From Actinernus sp. WN-2022 (taxonomy: Eukaryota; Cnidaria; Anthozoa; Actiniaria; Actinernidae): DNA of 64,000 nt. The notes beneath the pieces were generated by a model. That model worked only from the letters and a program-made list of their open reading frames with translations. It was not told where the DNA came from and did not search any database. Where the stretch lies: assembly GCA_030867875.1 (NCBI GenBank), contig JAOWCC010001589.1, positions 74,981,537-75,045,536 of the forward strand, written 5' to 3'. Below, in pieces: positions 24,533 to 33,752 of this stretch; the first letter of the stretch is position 1, and the number at the start of each line of letters is the position of its first letter. Both the position numbers and the translations under genes were made by a program.

Positions 24533-24769
24533 CGCGCAGAACGGCCCTTTGTTTAAGGGGACACCCATAGGTTGTTGCACATTATGCTCAGTTTTCTTTG
24601 CCATTACATGTTAAATCTTAATGCTCAAATTTGTCACCAAAATACTCGTACAAGGTTGCTAAAATGCCATCAATGCTATCAGCGATTCAACGCCGTCACG
24701 ATTGGTTGAATCAGGACACGTGAAATAGAGAACAAATCGGCAACTGAAGGTACACAATTAATATTTTAC

Positions 24770-24910
24770 CTGATCTGAATATGGAAGTGAGATTCTCAAC
24801 AGCTGCCACCAGAGGTATGTCCTTTGCTCGTCGCTTCGCTCCTCGCTGAAAGTTAGTGCAGAGAGACAACGTAATAAACCTCTGGTACCCAGAGTATCTT
24901 CTGCTGCCAT
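24770..24910 (-). CDS. Exon-like ORF with splice donor (probably repeat-borne)
   Basis: ATG at 24910 opens 47 codons (MAAEDTLGTRGLL; TFSEERSDEQRTYLWWQLL; SLPYSDQ) ending at CAG|GTAAAA in phase 0. It is divergent from the plus-strand first exon starting 80 bp away at 24990. The GCTCGTCGCTTCGCTCCTCGC stretch is typical of dispersed repeats, so this may be an exon-like part of a mobile element. Function unknown. Confidence 0.3.
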
Positions 24911-24989
24911 TTTCATGCGATTTGAAACTTCATAGGCTGAGATATTGAATGTTGAATTCAGCCTATTTCTCAATATTTACTGGGTAAAG

Positions 24990-25114
24990 ATGGCGGTTTC
25001 ACAAGGGTTGGTTCCTATTCGTAAACTTCCAAATAAAATAACTGGGCACATCGAACTAACTCCTAGAGGATCAGTCTATCATTTTTTGTTACAGTTCATT
25101 ATCTCGCGGATACG
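24990..25114 (+). CDS. First coding exon of an unidentified gene, copy in unit B
   Basis: ATG at 24990 opens MAVSQGLVPIRKLP, GHIELTPRGSVYHF and ends ATACG|GTAAGG in phase 2. The second copy at 42465-42571 has the same order, same donor and same phase. It differs by deletions of 3 and 15 nt, both multiples of three, which argues that the exon has been under coding constraint. Later exons were not found. The gene would be divergent from copy B (start 23802, minus). The family was not recognised. Confidence 0.5.
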
Positions 25115-25289
25115 GTAAGGCCTTGCACGTGAACAGTAATTTTATGCAACTATATGCACTAGGCAAATAGTGATCCTCAAACTTGAAAATAGAAAATAGA
25201 TATTGTTATTGCGTAGCACGAGAAAACCTCGCCATTGTGAAAATAGGCATTATATTGGCCTTTGCGCTCAGGGGTATGTGATTATTCAC

Positions 25290-25845
25290 CTCGGATTCCG
25301 CCCTCGCGCTGCCCCCTCATGCGGAACCCTCGGTGAATAAATCCCATACCCCTCGCGCTGCTCCCTCATGCGGAACCCTCGGTAAATAAATCCCATACCC
25401 CTCGCGCTGCCCCCTCATGCGGAACCCTCGGTGAATAGATCCCATACCCCTCGCGCTGCCCCCTCATGTGGAACCCTCGGTGAATAAATCCCATACCCCT
25501 CGCGCTGCCCCCTCATGCGGAACCCTCGGTGAATAAATCCCATACCCCTCGCGGTGCCCCCTCATGCGGAACCCTCGGTAAATAAATCCCATACCCCTCG
25601 CGCTGCCCCCTCATGCGGAACCCTCGGTGAATAAATCCCATACCCCTCGCGCTGCCCCCTCATGTGGAACCCTCGGTGAATAAATCCCATACCCCTCGCG
25701 CTGCCCCCTCATGCGGAACCTCGGTGAATAAATCCCATACCCCTCGCGCTGCCCCCTCATGCGGAACCCTCGGTGAATAAATCCCATACCCCTCGCGCTG
25801 CCCCCTCATGCGGAACCTCGGTGAATAAATTCCATACCCCTCGCT
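25290..25845. repeat. 49-bp minisatellite with higher-order structure
   Basis: Eleven units of about 49 bp, each containing CCTCGCGCTGCCCCCTCATG, CGGAACCCTCGG and TGAATAAATCCCATACC. Variants recur every fourth unit: GGTAAAT in units 2 and 6, TGTGG in units 4 and 8. The last units alternate 48 and 49 bp. Because 49 is not a multiple of three, the open frame seen on the minus strand is unlikely to be a gene. Confidence 0.95.
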
Positions 25846-25947
25846 CCAGGCCAATCCTTACAAACTCTGCCCAAACATTTTGAAGTAATCCATGTGTGAG
25901 GAAATAAAACACGATTTCTGATGGAAGCCCATATATTTCTTAGTAAA

Positions 25948-26028
25948 GTTTAGAAGCAGTGTGAACTTTATACCAAGGGGGGGGGGGGGGGGGGGGATTG
26001 ATGTAGCACAACACGAGCGTCTGAATTA
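25948..26028. repeat. Block shared with 43893-43965; contains a 20-G tract
   Basis: TTTAGAAGCAGTGTGAACTT ... ATTGATGTAGCACAACACG recurs at 43893-43965. Here 20 consecutive G (25977-25996) separate the two halves, where the other copy has GGGGGC only. Confidence 0.65.
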
Positions 26029-26034
26029 TTTTGT

Positions 26035-26885
26035 GCTAAGATTATTAGCTCAGTGTAGCACCTTTTTTTAAGGACTGTGGTAGATTTTATTTTCTTGAGG
26101 TCTCTCCAAAATTCCTTGCTACGTTTTGTTGACTCACTAAGTTGTTTATCTGGTCTTGTAAATGTGCTGTTTTTCGCTTTCTTAAAGTGTTCCGATAATT
26201 TCTTTTTGTGAAAAAATAATGGCCTCTAAGTACACTATCTTGTGGATATTTTAATAACGATTTTGCTAAATGTTTGAGAGATTTCTTTAGTGTTTTACAG
26301 TCGAGATTATACGAAGATTTATGTTGAATTCTTCTGGCAGCTTTTAATTTACTGGGTTTTCTTACTTTAAGCGAATTAAGGCCAACGACTCTCAGAATCT
26401 TTGTAATGTCATTTGTGGCGTTATCGATGCCCAACTGTGTCTAATCGTAGTTTTTTCTCAAGAAAGTTCTTAGCGTCATCGGAATTAAGGTGCGCTATAT
26501 ATACATGTATATATGGATCAATATCTGCAGTTTTATACTGATGACCATGCAGATAAAAGGTGCATGATCTCTATTATCTGTATGATGTTTCACATATATC
26601 CTGCTTCACTGCTGCTAGTATCTAAAGGTGCTGGATTTTGTCTCACCTGAGGAATATTTTTTACAATTCAAATGAAAATTTATCGGACAATGATCCGAAT
26701 GCGATGTAAATGTTGCACCGTCCAAATTCCTTGACCTTTCCAGTATGCCTTTATCTGACAGTACATAATCTACTATATGCTCCACTCGTTATAATGGAAA
26801 CAGGTGTACTGTCCGATTATGTCGTCGCCCCTGTATCTGCCGTTAAGAATCCTCAGTCCCGACATTTTGCGGAGATCAAAAAAGG
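26035..26885 (-). pseudogene. LINE fragment, endonuclease end and linker
   Basis: The minus strand reads GLRILNGRYRGDD, GQYTCFHYN, VDYVLSDKGILERSRNLDG and SHSDHCPINFHL (C-terminal endonuclease with SDH motif). The inter-domain linker follows: AARRIQHKSSYNLDCKTLKK, LRGHYFFTKRNYRNTLRKRK, then after a frame change NFWRDLKKIKSTTVLKKG. The ILNGR..GD..G..TC signature is shared with the LINE at 38400-42277, so it belongs to the same clade. It has lost its RT and has stops and frameshifts. Confidence 0.7.
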
Positions 26886-26887
26886 TA

Positions 26888-27234
26888 AAGGTATTCATTT
26901 TATATAGCGCAAATTCTATATTAATATATTCAAATGCGCTTTACAAGCTATAAGGTTATTTTTGTGATACGGACTGCTATTGTGGCGCAATGTGCTGCCG
27001 TGCAGTTTACAATCATGAGTGATTGTTAGTACGTCAGAATACCAGGCTGTTGTGTCGGGAGACAATCCCCTACTCTTTCTCGGCTCGAAATAGCACAATA
27101 GGTTCTTTCATGTCCCCCTCGTATAGATTAGAAGAGGAAAGAGACAAGGCCAACGACTTATATGTCCCTGCCCAAGGACGCGGCCGGGATTCGAACCCGC
27201 GACCTGCCGCGCTCTACCAACTGAGCTAACCAGT
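26888..27234 (-). mobile_element. SINE family 1, tRNA-derived, full-length
   Basis: The head on the minus strand carries pol III promoter boxes: TAGCTCAGTTGGTAGAGC (A box, 27228-27211) and GGTTCGAATCC (B box, 27197-27187). A unique body follows (CGCGTCCTTGGGCAGGGACA; TTGTAAACTGCACGGCAGCA). The 3' tail AGCGCATTTGAA ... GAATTTGCGCTATATAA resembles the 3' end of the L2-like LINE at 11085. A second copy is at 31566-32358. Confidence 0.85.
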
Positions 27235-27261
27235 AAGGCAATCAACTTTTCGCCGTATTTT

Positions 27262-27500
27262 CTTAATTTCTAACGGGACCTGAAACAACCATACCAGCGG
27301 CTGATCAAAGTCAGGACCCGGCTAATCCTCAGATCGAATTGGAATTTAGGGAGGAAAACCGGAGAACCCGGTGAAAAACCCTCGCGATCGGAGCAAGAGG
27401 AGTAATTACCAACAAACTCATAATCAACTCACATATGGCGAACCTGGGCCACAGAGGTGAGAGGCGAAGCGCGCTTAACCACTGCGTTAGTGTTATTATC
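27262..27500 (-). mobile_element. SINE family 2, tRNA-derived
   Basis: The minus-strand head includes TGGTTAAGCGCG (A-box-like, 27481-27470) and AGGTTCGCC (B-box-like). The body contains GAGGGTTTTTCACCGGGTTC and TCCGGTTTTCC, then a 3' part ATCAGCCGCTGG ... TTTCAGGTCCCGTTAGAAA. Fragments of the 3' part occur at 8826-8900 and 54038-54086. Confidence 0.65.
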
Positions 27501-27814
27501 TAGCGTATTTCTTTTTTCTCAGGCTTGATCTGCATGGTATGTAGTCATCTGGCAATGGCAAATAAATGCACAGACTTTAATTGAAGAAAAGTCGAGCTAC
27601 TAGACATGAAAATGATAATGTGCATTATGTCCAGTTCGGCGGACTTATAGGTATATGCAGTTCGGTTCCTGTAAGACCAAGCTGTAATGCCATCCCTCAT
27701 CTTATTTGATGACCTATTAATATGTTCTTGGGGCAAACACTATGAGTTATATCTTTAAATAAGTAAAAATATATTAAAAACAATTATTCTAATAAAACCT
27801 TTAAGAAGCTTTCT

Positions 27815-28690
27815 CAAACTCATTAATAATTCATGAGATAGTCATCCAATGGAGGAACTGTATTTGGTCACATGCATGGGTCTTGATACCGGGTGAAACC
27901 CTTGTGTTTGATCATGTTTCCAACCCTAGTGATCAATATTTCTTAATAATGAATTCATGAACCACTAACTAATTACATACTGATAAACTACAAGTAAGGA
28001 GCGAAGAAGTAAAGAAATAAAGAAATAAAGAATGACATAGAAAGAAAAAGTCTGCCTCCACTGGAGTTCGAACCACGACCCTTCCGACTGCTTGTACTAA
28101 CTCTTGTCCACTATACTACTAGTACGCTAGTTGAAATCACTGCCATCAAAAAAGAATAATAAGCCATCTATTGAATAATTAGATACAACAGTCAAATGGT
28201 AAACAATACTTGCTAATGAAGTTTGAAAAGAAACGTACGTAAATTGTTGGTTTTGCATTCGCATGAGAAGACATGTCAAACACTCATTGTTCGTCTTTCA
28301 TCAGGGGATTCCAAATATTTCGAAAACAATAAAACCCTCGAGGCAATCCCTGATGAAACACTACAATTCGTGTTTGAAATAGTACTTCAAAAATCATTAA
28401 TAATTCGTGAAGAAGAAAAAAACAAAATAAATGAATGTTTAATGAGTGTTTTTAAATCTGATATACATGTAGATACGGTCCTCATTTACATAATCGTTTG
28501 CTTCCCAATCGATTTTCTCGGCCCAAATACAGCAAAGTCGTATCGCCAAAATAACTGAATAACATGATTCTATATATCAAAATTTTAAAACTCAGACTTC
28601 AATAAAGTAACTCGCAGCACGTGTTTTATCAGATCTAAAAACACTCGATCTGATAAAACACTGCTGCTCGTTTATTTTAAAACAGTAAAT
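27815..28690. mobile_element. Palindromic-ended non-autonomous element, related to 14195-15104
   Basis: The left end has ACTCATTAATAATTCATGAG and nearby GGTCACATGCATGGGTCTTG. The right end is a hairpin of GCACGTGTTTTATCAGATCT with its complement and AACACTGCTGCTCGTTTA. Both end types occur, inverted overall, in the element that splits the 12-16 kb LINE. The middle sections differ. Confidence 0.5.
28223..28558 (+). CDS. Open frame of unknown function in the 27.8-28.7 kb element
   Basis: 112 codons including stop, with several ATGs. It contains VRLSSGDSKYFENNKTLEAI, PDETLQFVFEIVLQKSLII and REEEKNKINECLMSVF, with a helical, charged look. AT-rich like its surroundings, and no motif was recognised. 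It may be a captured exon or chance. Confidence 0.2.
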   Translation: MKRNVRKLLVLHSHEKTCQTLIVRLSSGDSKYFENNKTLEAIPDETLQFVFEIVLQKSLIIREEEKNKINECLMSVFKSDIHVDTVLIYIIVCFPIDFLGPNTAKSYRQNN

Positions 28691-29040
28691 AGTAAAAGCA
28701 TTTGATTTCTATACATTGTTTTTTCCCTTCCTTCTGTTCAAAAACAATCAACAGCTGAAATACGACCAAGCTACTTTTTAGTGTGGTACATATTCCTACT
28801 TTCAGATACTATAATTATATTTATACGTCTATATACAATAAACCTGATGTATTTATCCGATCCATGCAGTCATCTTAGAGAAACCGGCGTAAATAATAGA
28901 GGGTACAAGCTCACGCTTCCTTTATACTCCCTTTACACGGCCCTTTATACTTCCTTTATACTCCCTTTCAGTCATACTTAATATGCATGTACACCACTTT
29001 GCTTTAGGTTTTGTGTGGAATAAACTAACCTTTAAACCTT

Positions 29041-30180
29041 TGAATTTCTTAGTAAGCGAACGAATAAAAGTGATAAAGTATTAAGCATGAGCTAGTGCAT
29101 CATCAAAATTCAAAATGCTTAATATGTTATCACTTTTACTCGTTTTATTTTATTTTACTTTCAAATTTCGTTCATTACTTCATCTTATGGTTTAATTTTC
29201 GCCCTTTGGTTAAAGAAAATTATAGAAAATATAATACTGTTTTCGGAGAGCTCTTACCTTACATATATAGCATACGACACCTCTATCATTTGGGTGACAC
29301 AACGTGTGTAAAGGCTTTATTCCTTTAATATGAACTACTTTGGCGGTTAACTTTTATGTTAAAGTTAATACATCTCGATGTCTTGACTACATTGAAAAGA
29401 CAACTGACTGAAATCAATTACGGTAGAACTTTATTAAAATTAAAGTAAAGTTCAATAAAAATGTGATATAATGAACTGATTCGTAATTTTAGAGGCTCAG
29501 GGTGCTTGAATACCTAGCTCCCTCTACTGCTAAAATGAAGCCAGCTAGAATGTCCCTACACACGATCTTGAAGCGTTCATCGCTCGCAGGCCTACGGTGA
29601 TTGCTACCTTGGTTTTCATCTCTTCCTAAAAAGGCTAGAAATGTTTAAAAGCCAGTCATATTTCAAAAGTAATATCTTCACGTGTGAAGATATCATTTAT
29701 ATCTTCACGTGTGAAGATATCACTTTTAGAAAGAAATATACATCGTATATATCTGGTATTTCATCGATAATTATATATTAAATTACGGTCGTAACAGATC
29801 TGGGCTTGAGCCCATTTTCGCTAACCGGGAACCGATTTCGAAGTAATTTGTGGACTGATACGGGTCGATGTTTAAGAATGTTATGGAAATCTAGGGAATA
29901 GATGGGTACTCGTGCTCCATTCTAGTGTATTAATAATATTAATAATAATAATATTTTATGTCTTATCGTAGGTTGATTAATTATTATGACAGCTTTAAGC
30001 TGATGTGTCCTAGTCGGCTCTAGTTTATACTAATCGCGCACTCAATGCCCAAGGTTTGTAATCTCATATGTCATGTTTGTTTAACAAAACCGGCGGCTTC
30101 AGTGATATTTTATTGCATATTTACTGTCGGAATTTCACTGTCAGCTATTCAGCGAAACATCTGGATTTAATGTTAAAAGT
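29041..30180. repeat. Segment duplicated at 45535-46810
   Basis: Colinear matches in the same orientation: AAGCGAACGAAT (29055/45554), GCTCTTACCTTACA (29250/46098), ATGTTAAAGTTAATACA (29356/46189), CTGACTGAAATNAAT (29404/46234), TAATGAACTGATTC (29469/46298) and GGCGGCTTCAGTGATATTTT (30092/46706). No clear ORF is conserved between the copies. A minus-strand donor-like AAG|GTAAGAGCT is conserved. Confidence 0.7.
29672..29720. repeat. Two adjacent copies of a 22-bp perfect palindrome
   Basis: ATATCTTCACGTGTGAAGATAT occurs at 29672-29693 and 29699-29720, and the pair is itself palindromic (AGTAATATC ... GATATCACT). Likely a MITE core. Confidence 0.75.
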
Positions 30181-30394
30181 TTTCAAAACAGTATTTGCAT
30201 GTCAATTTCCGAGGAATATAACTCGTAATATTGGAAAATTTTCAAAATATACCAACCCTTGTAGCTCGTACAACCCTTGTAGCTTGTACAATCTTTCTTT
30301 CGGTATTTTTGCACAGTCAGGTATATTTTCGGCTTTCTTTTCTTCAAATGGATCGGTTTTCTTGTTCTTTTGAGAGAATTGAGAGAATATCATT

Positions 30395-30472
30395 AACAAT
30401 TATTCGCCTCAGGCTCAGTCGATATTGGTGAATATTCACCAATATCGACTGAGCCTGAGGCGAATAATTGTT
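30395..30472. repeat. 78-bp perfect palindrome
   Basis: AACAATTATTCGCCTCAGGC through GATATTGGTGAAT is followed directly by its exact reverse complement: two 39-bp arms with no loop. Such perfect hairpins are typical of recently inserted foldback or MITE sequences. Confidence 0.9.
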
Positions 30473-30473
30473 T

Positions 30474-30680
30474 TAGTATATACAACACGGCCGGAACCTG
30501 CTTTTGGGCACTGCATTTTGTTGAATTTCTAAAATTTCCGCATCAGAAACAATCGCGAAACGTGAATTTACGCCTGCCATTTTGTTTCAAAATTATCCCG
30601 AGTTTTGTAGGTGGCTATATTGCTCATTATTCCAAGATAGCGAGCCAATCAAATTGCATGATCCCGTGTTGTATATACTA
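30474..30680. mobile_element. Short TIR element next to the palindrome
   Basis: TAGTATATACAACACGG at 30474-30490 is inverted as CCCGTGTTGTATATACTA ending 30680. About 207 bp, no coding sequence. Confidence 0.5.
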
Positions 30681-31002
30681 ATATATATTAATTGGAACAA
30701 CTCGAAATACACTGTAGCTGTGGAAACACTCGCCCTTCGGGCTCGTATTCCCACTGCCATTTCTCGTTCTCCCAAACTTCCACTCGTGTTTCTATAACTC
30801 TATAGAAACACGGGAAATGTTTTCTAATTCTTAAAGTGAATGCATGAGGAAATAAGTCGAGCGGAATATTTCCACGGAAAGAAAAAGAAACTGAGGTGTG
30901 ATGTGAAAATAGGAGATTTGACTCCCTCGAAAGAACAAAGAAAACAGAGCCATCTGCCATATGGAAAATAAGCATGTTTCTACTACATTTCACCAAAGTT
31001 AA

Positions 31003-31269
31003 TAGAGTGGAATGGTTAGGAAACTCAGGGACCTTCTTTGTTATATGTCTTTGTTAGCTTTTTTCAACCACTACCGTGCACAAAGCACAATAGAAAATCC
31101 AACATGTTAATCAATCAGCCAATAGAAACGTGTGAGTTCAGTCGTTCAGGGAACGCTAATGAACTATGATCGTGCACAATCGTGCACAATCTTACCCCGT
31201 CCAACCTAAATCGCAGCGCCTTTGTTAGCCCTTTTGAAGTTTACCGGGTTTCCTAACCATTCCACTCTA
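31003..31269. mobile_element. MITE with 22-bp perfect TIR and TTAA flanks
   Basis: TAGAGTGGAATGGTTAGGAA at 31003 is exactly inverted at 31248-31269, with TTAA outside both ends (30999-31002, 31270-31273). 267 bp, no ORF. TTAA suggests a piggyBac-type target, although TTAA could be part of the TIR. Confidence 0.75.
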
Positions 31270-31565
31270 TTAACTATGAATTCACTCATTTTATATGTTC
31301 ATGTATGAGAGAGATTTATTTGAAGTATGCATGCTGATAGTAATAATAATCATAATGGTAATAGTAAATTTGTTTAACGTGTTACATAGCCGTAAAAACA
31401 CTCCATGGTACACAGATGATGCGAGAAATGTCCTTCGTAGAACAAAGAAAACCGAGGTGATCATTGTAATATAATTATACTGAAGGTATCACAATTTCAT
31501 TCACCAAAACTAATATCTTGTCTGCTTGGCATTAACAAAATAGCACAAAACAAAAAGGCAAAATT

Positions 31566-32358
31566 GATATATTCATCTATATAGCGCAAATTCTACATAG
31601 GTATATTCAAATCCGCTCCACAAGGTTACCATATTTTTGCGAATAAACGCCCTTCTCATTTCAAACCCCTCTCAAATTAACGCCTCCCTAAGGATCCTAG
31701 TTTGAAATAAATGCCCAGAGCGTTTAATGAAGAGAGGCGTGTATTGGGAACATACTGGATTGTTTTAAGGAAAAACAGTATTTGGGCTTTATTTTAAATT
31801 TATTAAGAATAATACAGTTTGGTGAAATGTATATGGGTGAGGCTGTTTTCCCTATTCTTCAAAACATGGAAATCGTACTGTAAACGATGTAAGATTTGAG
31901 ATAATAATAAAGCTATATATAGTTATAAAAAAAACAGAAGTTATTCTTGAAGTTTCACACAGCAAGAAAATCCCGTCACAAAAAAACGCCTCTCTTCAAT
32001 AAACGCCCCACATAAGGGACCTGGTTTGAAGTAAACGGCCCGGGCGTTTATTCGCGAAAATACGGTATGTTTGTGATACGGACTGCTATTTTGGCGTAAT
32101 GTACTGCCGTGCAGTTTACAATCAGACATGCAGTGATTGTTACTACCTCAGAATTCCAGGCTGTTGTGTCGGGAGACAATAATACCCTCATGGCCCTTTC
32201 TCGAAATAATACAACAGGTTCTTTTACGTCCCTCCATATTGAATAGAAGAGGAAGGAGATAAGGCCAACGGTTTATACGTCCTTGCCCAAGGACGCGGCC
32301 GGGATTCAAACCACGACCTCCCACACTCTAGACCGTGATCTACCACCTGAGCTAACAA
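31566..32358 (-). mobile_element. SINE family 1, second copy, interrupted
   Basis: Same family as 26888-27234. A-box-like TTAGCTCAGGTGGTAGATC lies at 32355-32337, B-box-like GGTTTGAATCCC just after, body GCGTCCTTGGGCAAGGACG, tail GCGGATTTGAATATA ... GAATTTGCGCTATATAG. It is split by a 437-bp TA-flanked element at 31629-32065. Its head ends about 64 bp downstream of the copy C stop codon. Confidence 0.85.
31629..32065. mobile_element. Tc1/mariner-type MITE nested in SINE
   Basis: Ends CCATATTTTTGCGAATAAACGCCC (left) and the inverted form of CCGTATTTTCGCGAATAAACG (right) agree at about 22 of 24 positions. TA is duplicated at 31627-31628 and 32066-32067. The uninterrupted SINE at 26888-27234 provides the empty site (AAGGTTATTTTTGTGATACG). 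No transposase; non-autonomous. Confidence 0.85.
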
Positions 32359-32421
32359 TAGAAATAATTACATTCATTTGGCTCGGAAATAAAAACTGTG
32401 TGAATTGTCATTATATTCTGT

Positions 32422-33707
32422 TCATGGTGGAGAGCATCCATACAATTCGGCTCTCATTGTGATGTGCATGTACCAGGCTTTAACAATAAACCTGATGTAA
32501 CGAGTTTGGATCTTCTCTGGCAGCTCGTGAGTGACGACAGTGTCAGTGTCACTATTTCCTGAGAATTCCTAGTAACAGACAAAAGGCAACACGCATTAAA
32601 AAGTATCCTATCTACATTCTCACGCATCTGTTCAATTATACTAACCTTCTTTAATTTATCCACGCTTTTGATCTGTCAAAAGACTATTACTTAATGCACT
32701 AGTCAATTGAAACCCCGGTCCCCCGACCCCCGGGACATAGCGGGGCATTAACGGGGACATGGCAGTGGAATAACGCACATTTAACACTGCATTTCTCCGG
32801 TGGAACGGGGAAAGTAACGATTTGCAAAATTTGCGGGGATTTCAGCGGTGGTTGTAACGCCAGCCACGATAGAGCGGGACTGGGCCCAAGCATCAACAAC
32901 GCTGGAAAAGGCAAGTTCATCCCTTTTTTTACCCATCGTTATTTTTATTAATGCTTAAAGACTGTATTTTCCCGATTTTTTGCTCTCTATTTCCGTAAGC
33001 AATTCGTTTTCTACATGAATTATTCATGTAGTGATCAGTTTATAAATATTCAATCATCATACATATTCAAACTTATGAGATCTATGTTGCCATTCAGTTC
33101 ACGAACTTCGGTTGGAATGCATGTATTTACTTCTCATATCAGGTGCTTCTTCGTTATAATAATCGCACGAAAGTTGTGGTTGTGGATAGAAATTCCACTA
33201 TAAGTGAGTTTTTGTCCCAAGCAAGGCAAACGTTTGGTGTCCGGGGGGGGGGGGGGGGGGGGGGACATGAAAAATGGGTATGTATGTGAGGCCAAGACCC
33301 AATCCGAGCTCCAAAACCCTGATTGCTCCCTTTTTGGGGAACATTTCAAGTCGGGACGTGGCATTGGGTAAACAAATCAGCAGATGAAGTACATAGATAT
33401 GTACTGAAATACGAATTAGCGACGTCACAATGTATGGGAACCTCAGTGCTTGCATGTGGGCAGGCGATCAAAATGCGGCAACAGAATGTCTTTTTTTGGC
33501 ATACTAGCTAAAACAAACTGAACTCTAACTACCTAAAAAATACTGAACCCCGACCCTGACTGCACCCAAATTATACTCAAATCCTGACCCTGATCTGCCC
33601 AAATCAGGTCAAAATCCTGTCCCTACCTGGCCAAACTGAGCTCAAAACCCTGACCCACCCCGGCGCACATACATAATGCGTCACAAACAGGAGTAACAAC
33701 GGATTAG

Positions 33708-33752
<45 letters not shown>

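Noticed and set aside
25660..25854. Repetitive open frame on the minus strand (YGIYSPR / VWDLFTE repeats)
   Set aside because: It is the translation of a 49-bp minisatellite; frames shift every unit, so the apparent protein is an artefact.
27187..27228. tRNA gene on the minus strand
   Set aside because: A and B boxes are present but the acceptor stem cannot close and a SINE body follows, so it is a SINE head.
28836..28856. Match to discoidin exon 3 (CAATAAACCTGATGTA)
   Set aside because: Only 16 bp agree and neighbouring codons do not match; too short to call a relic exon.
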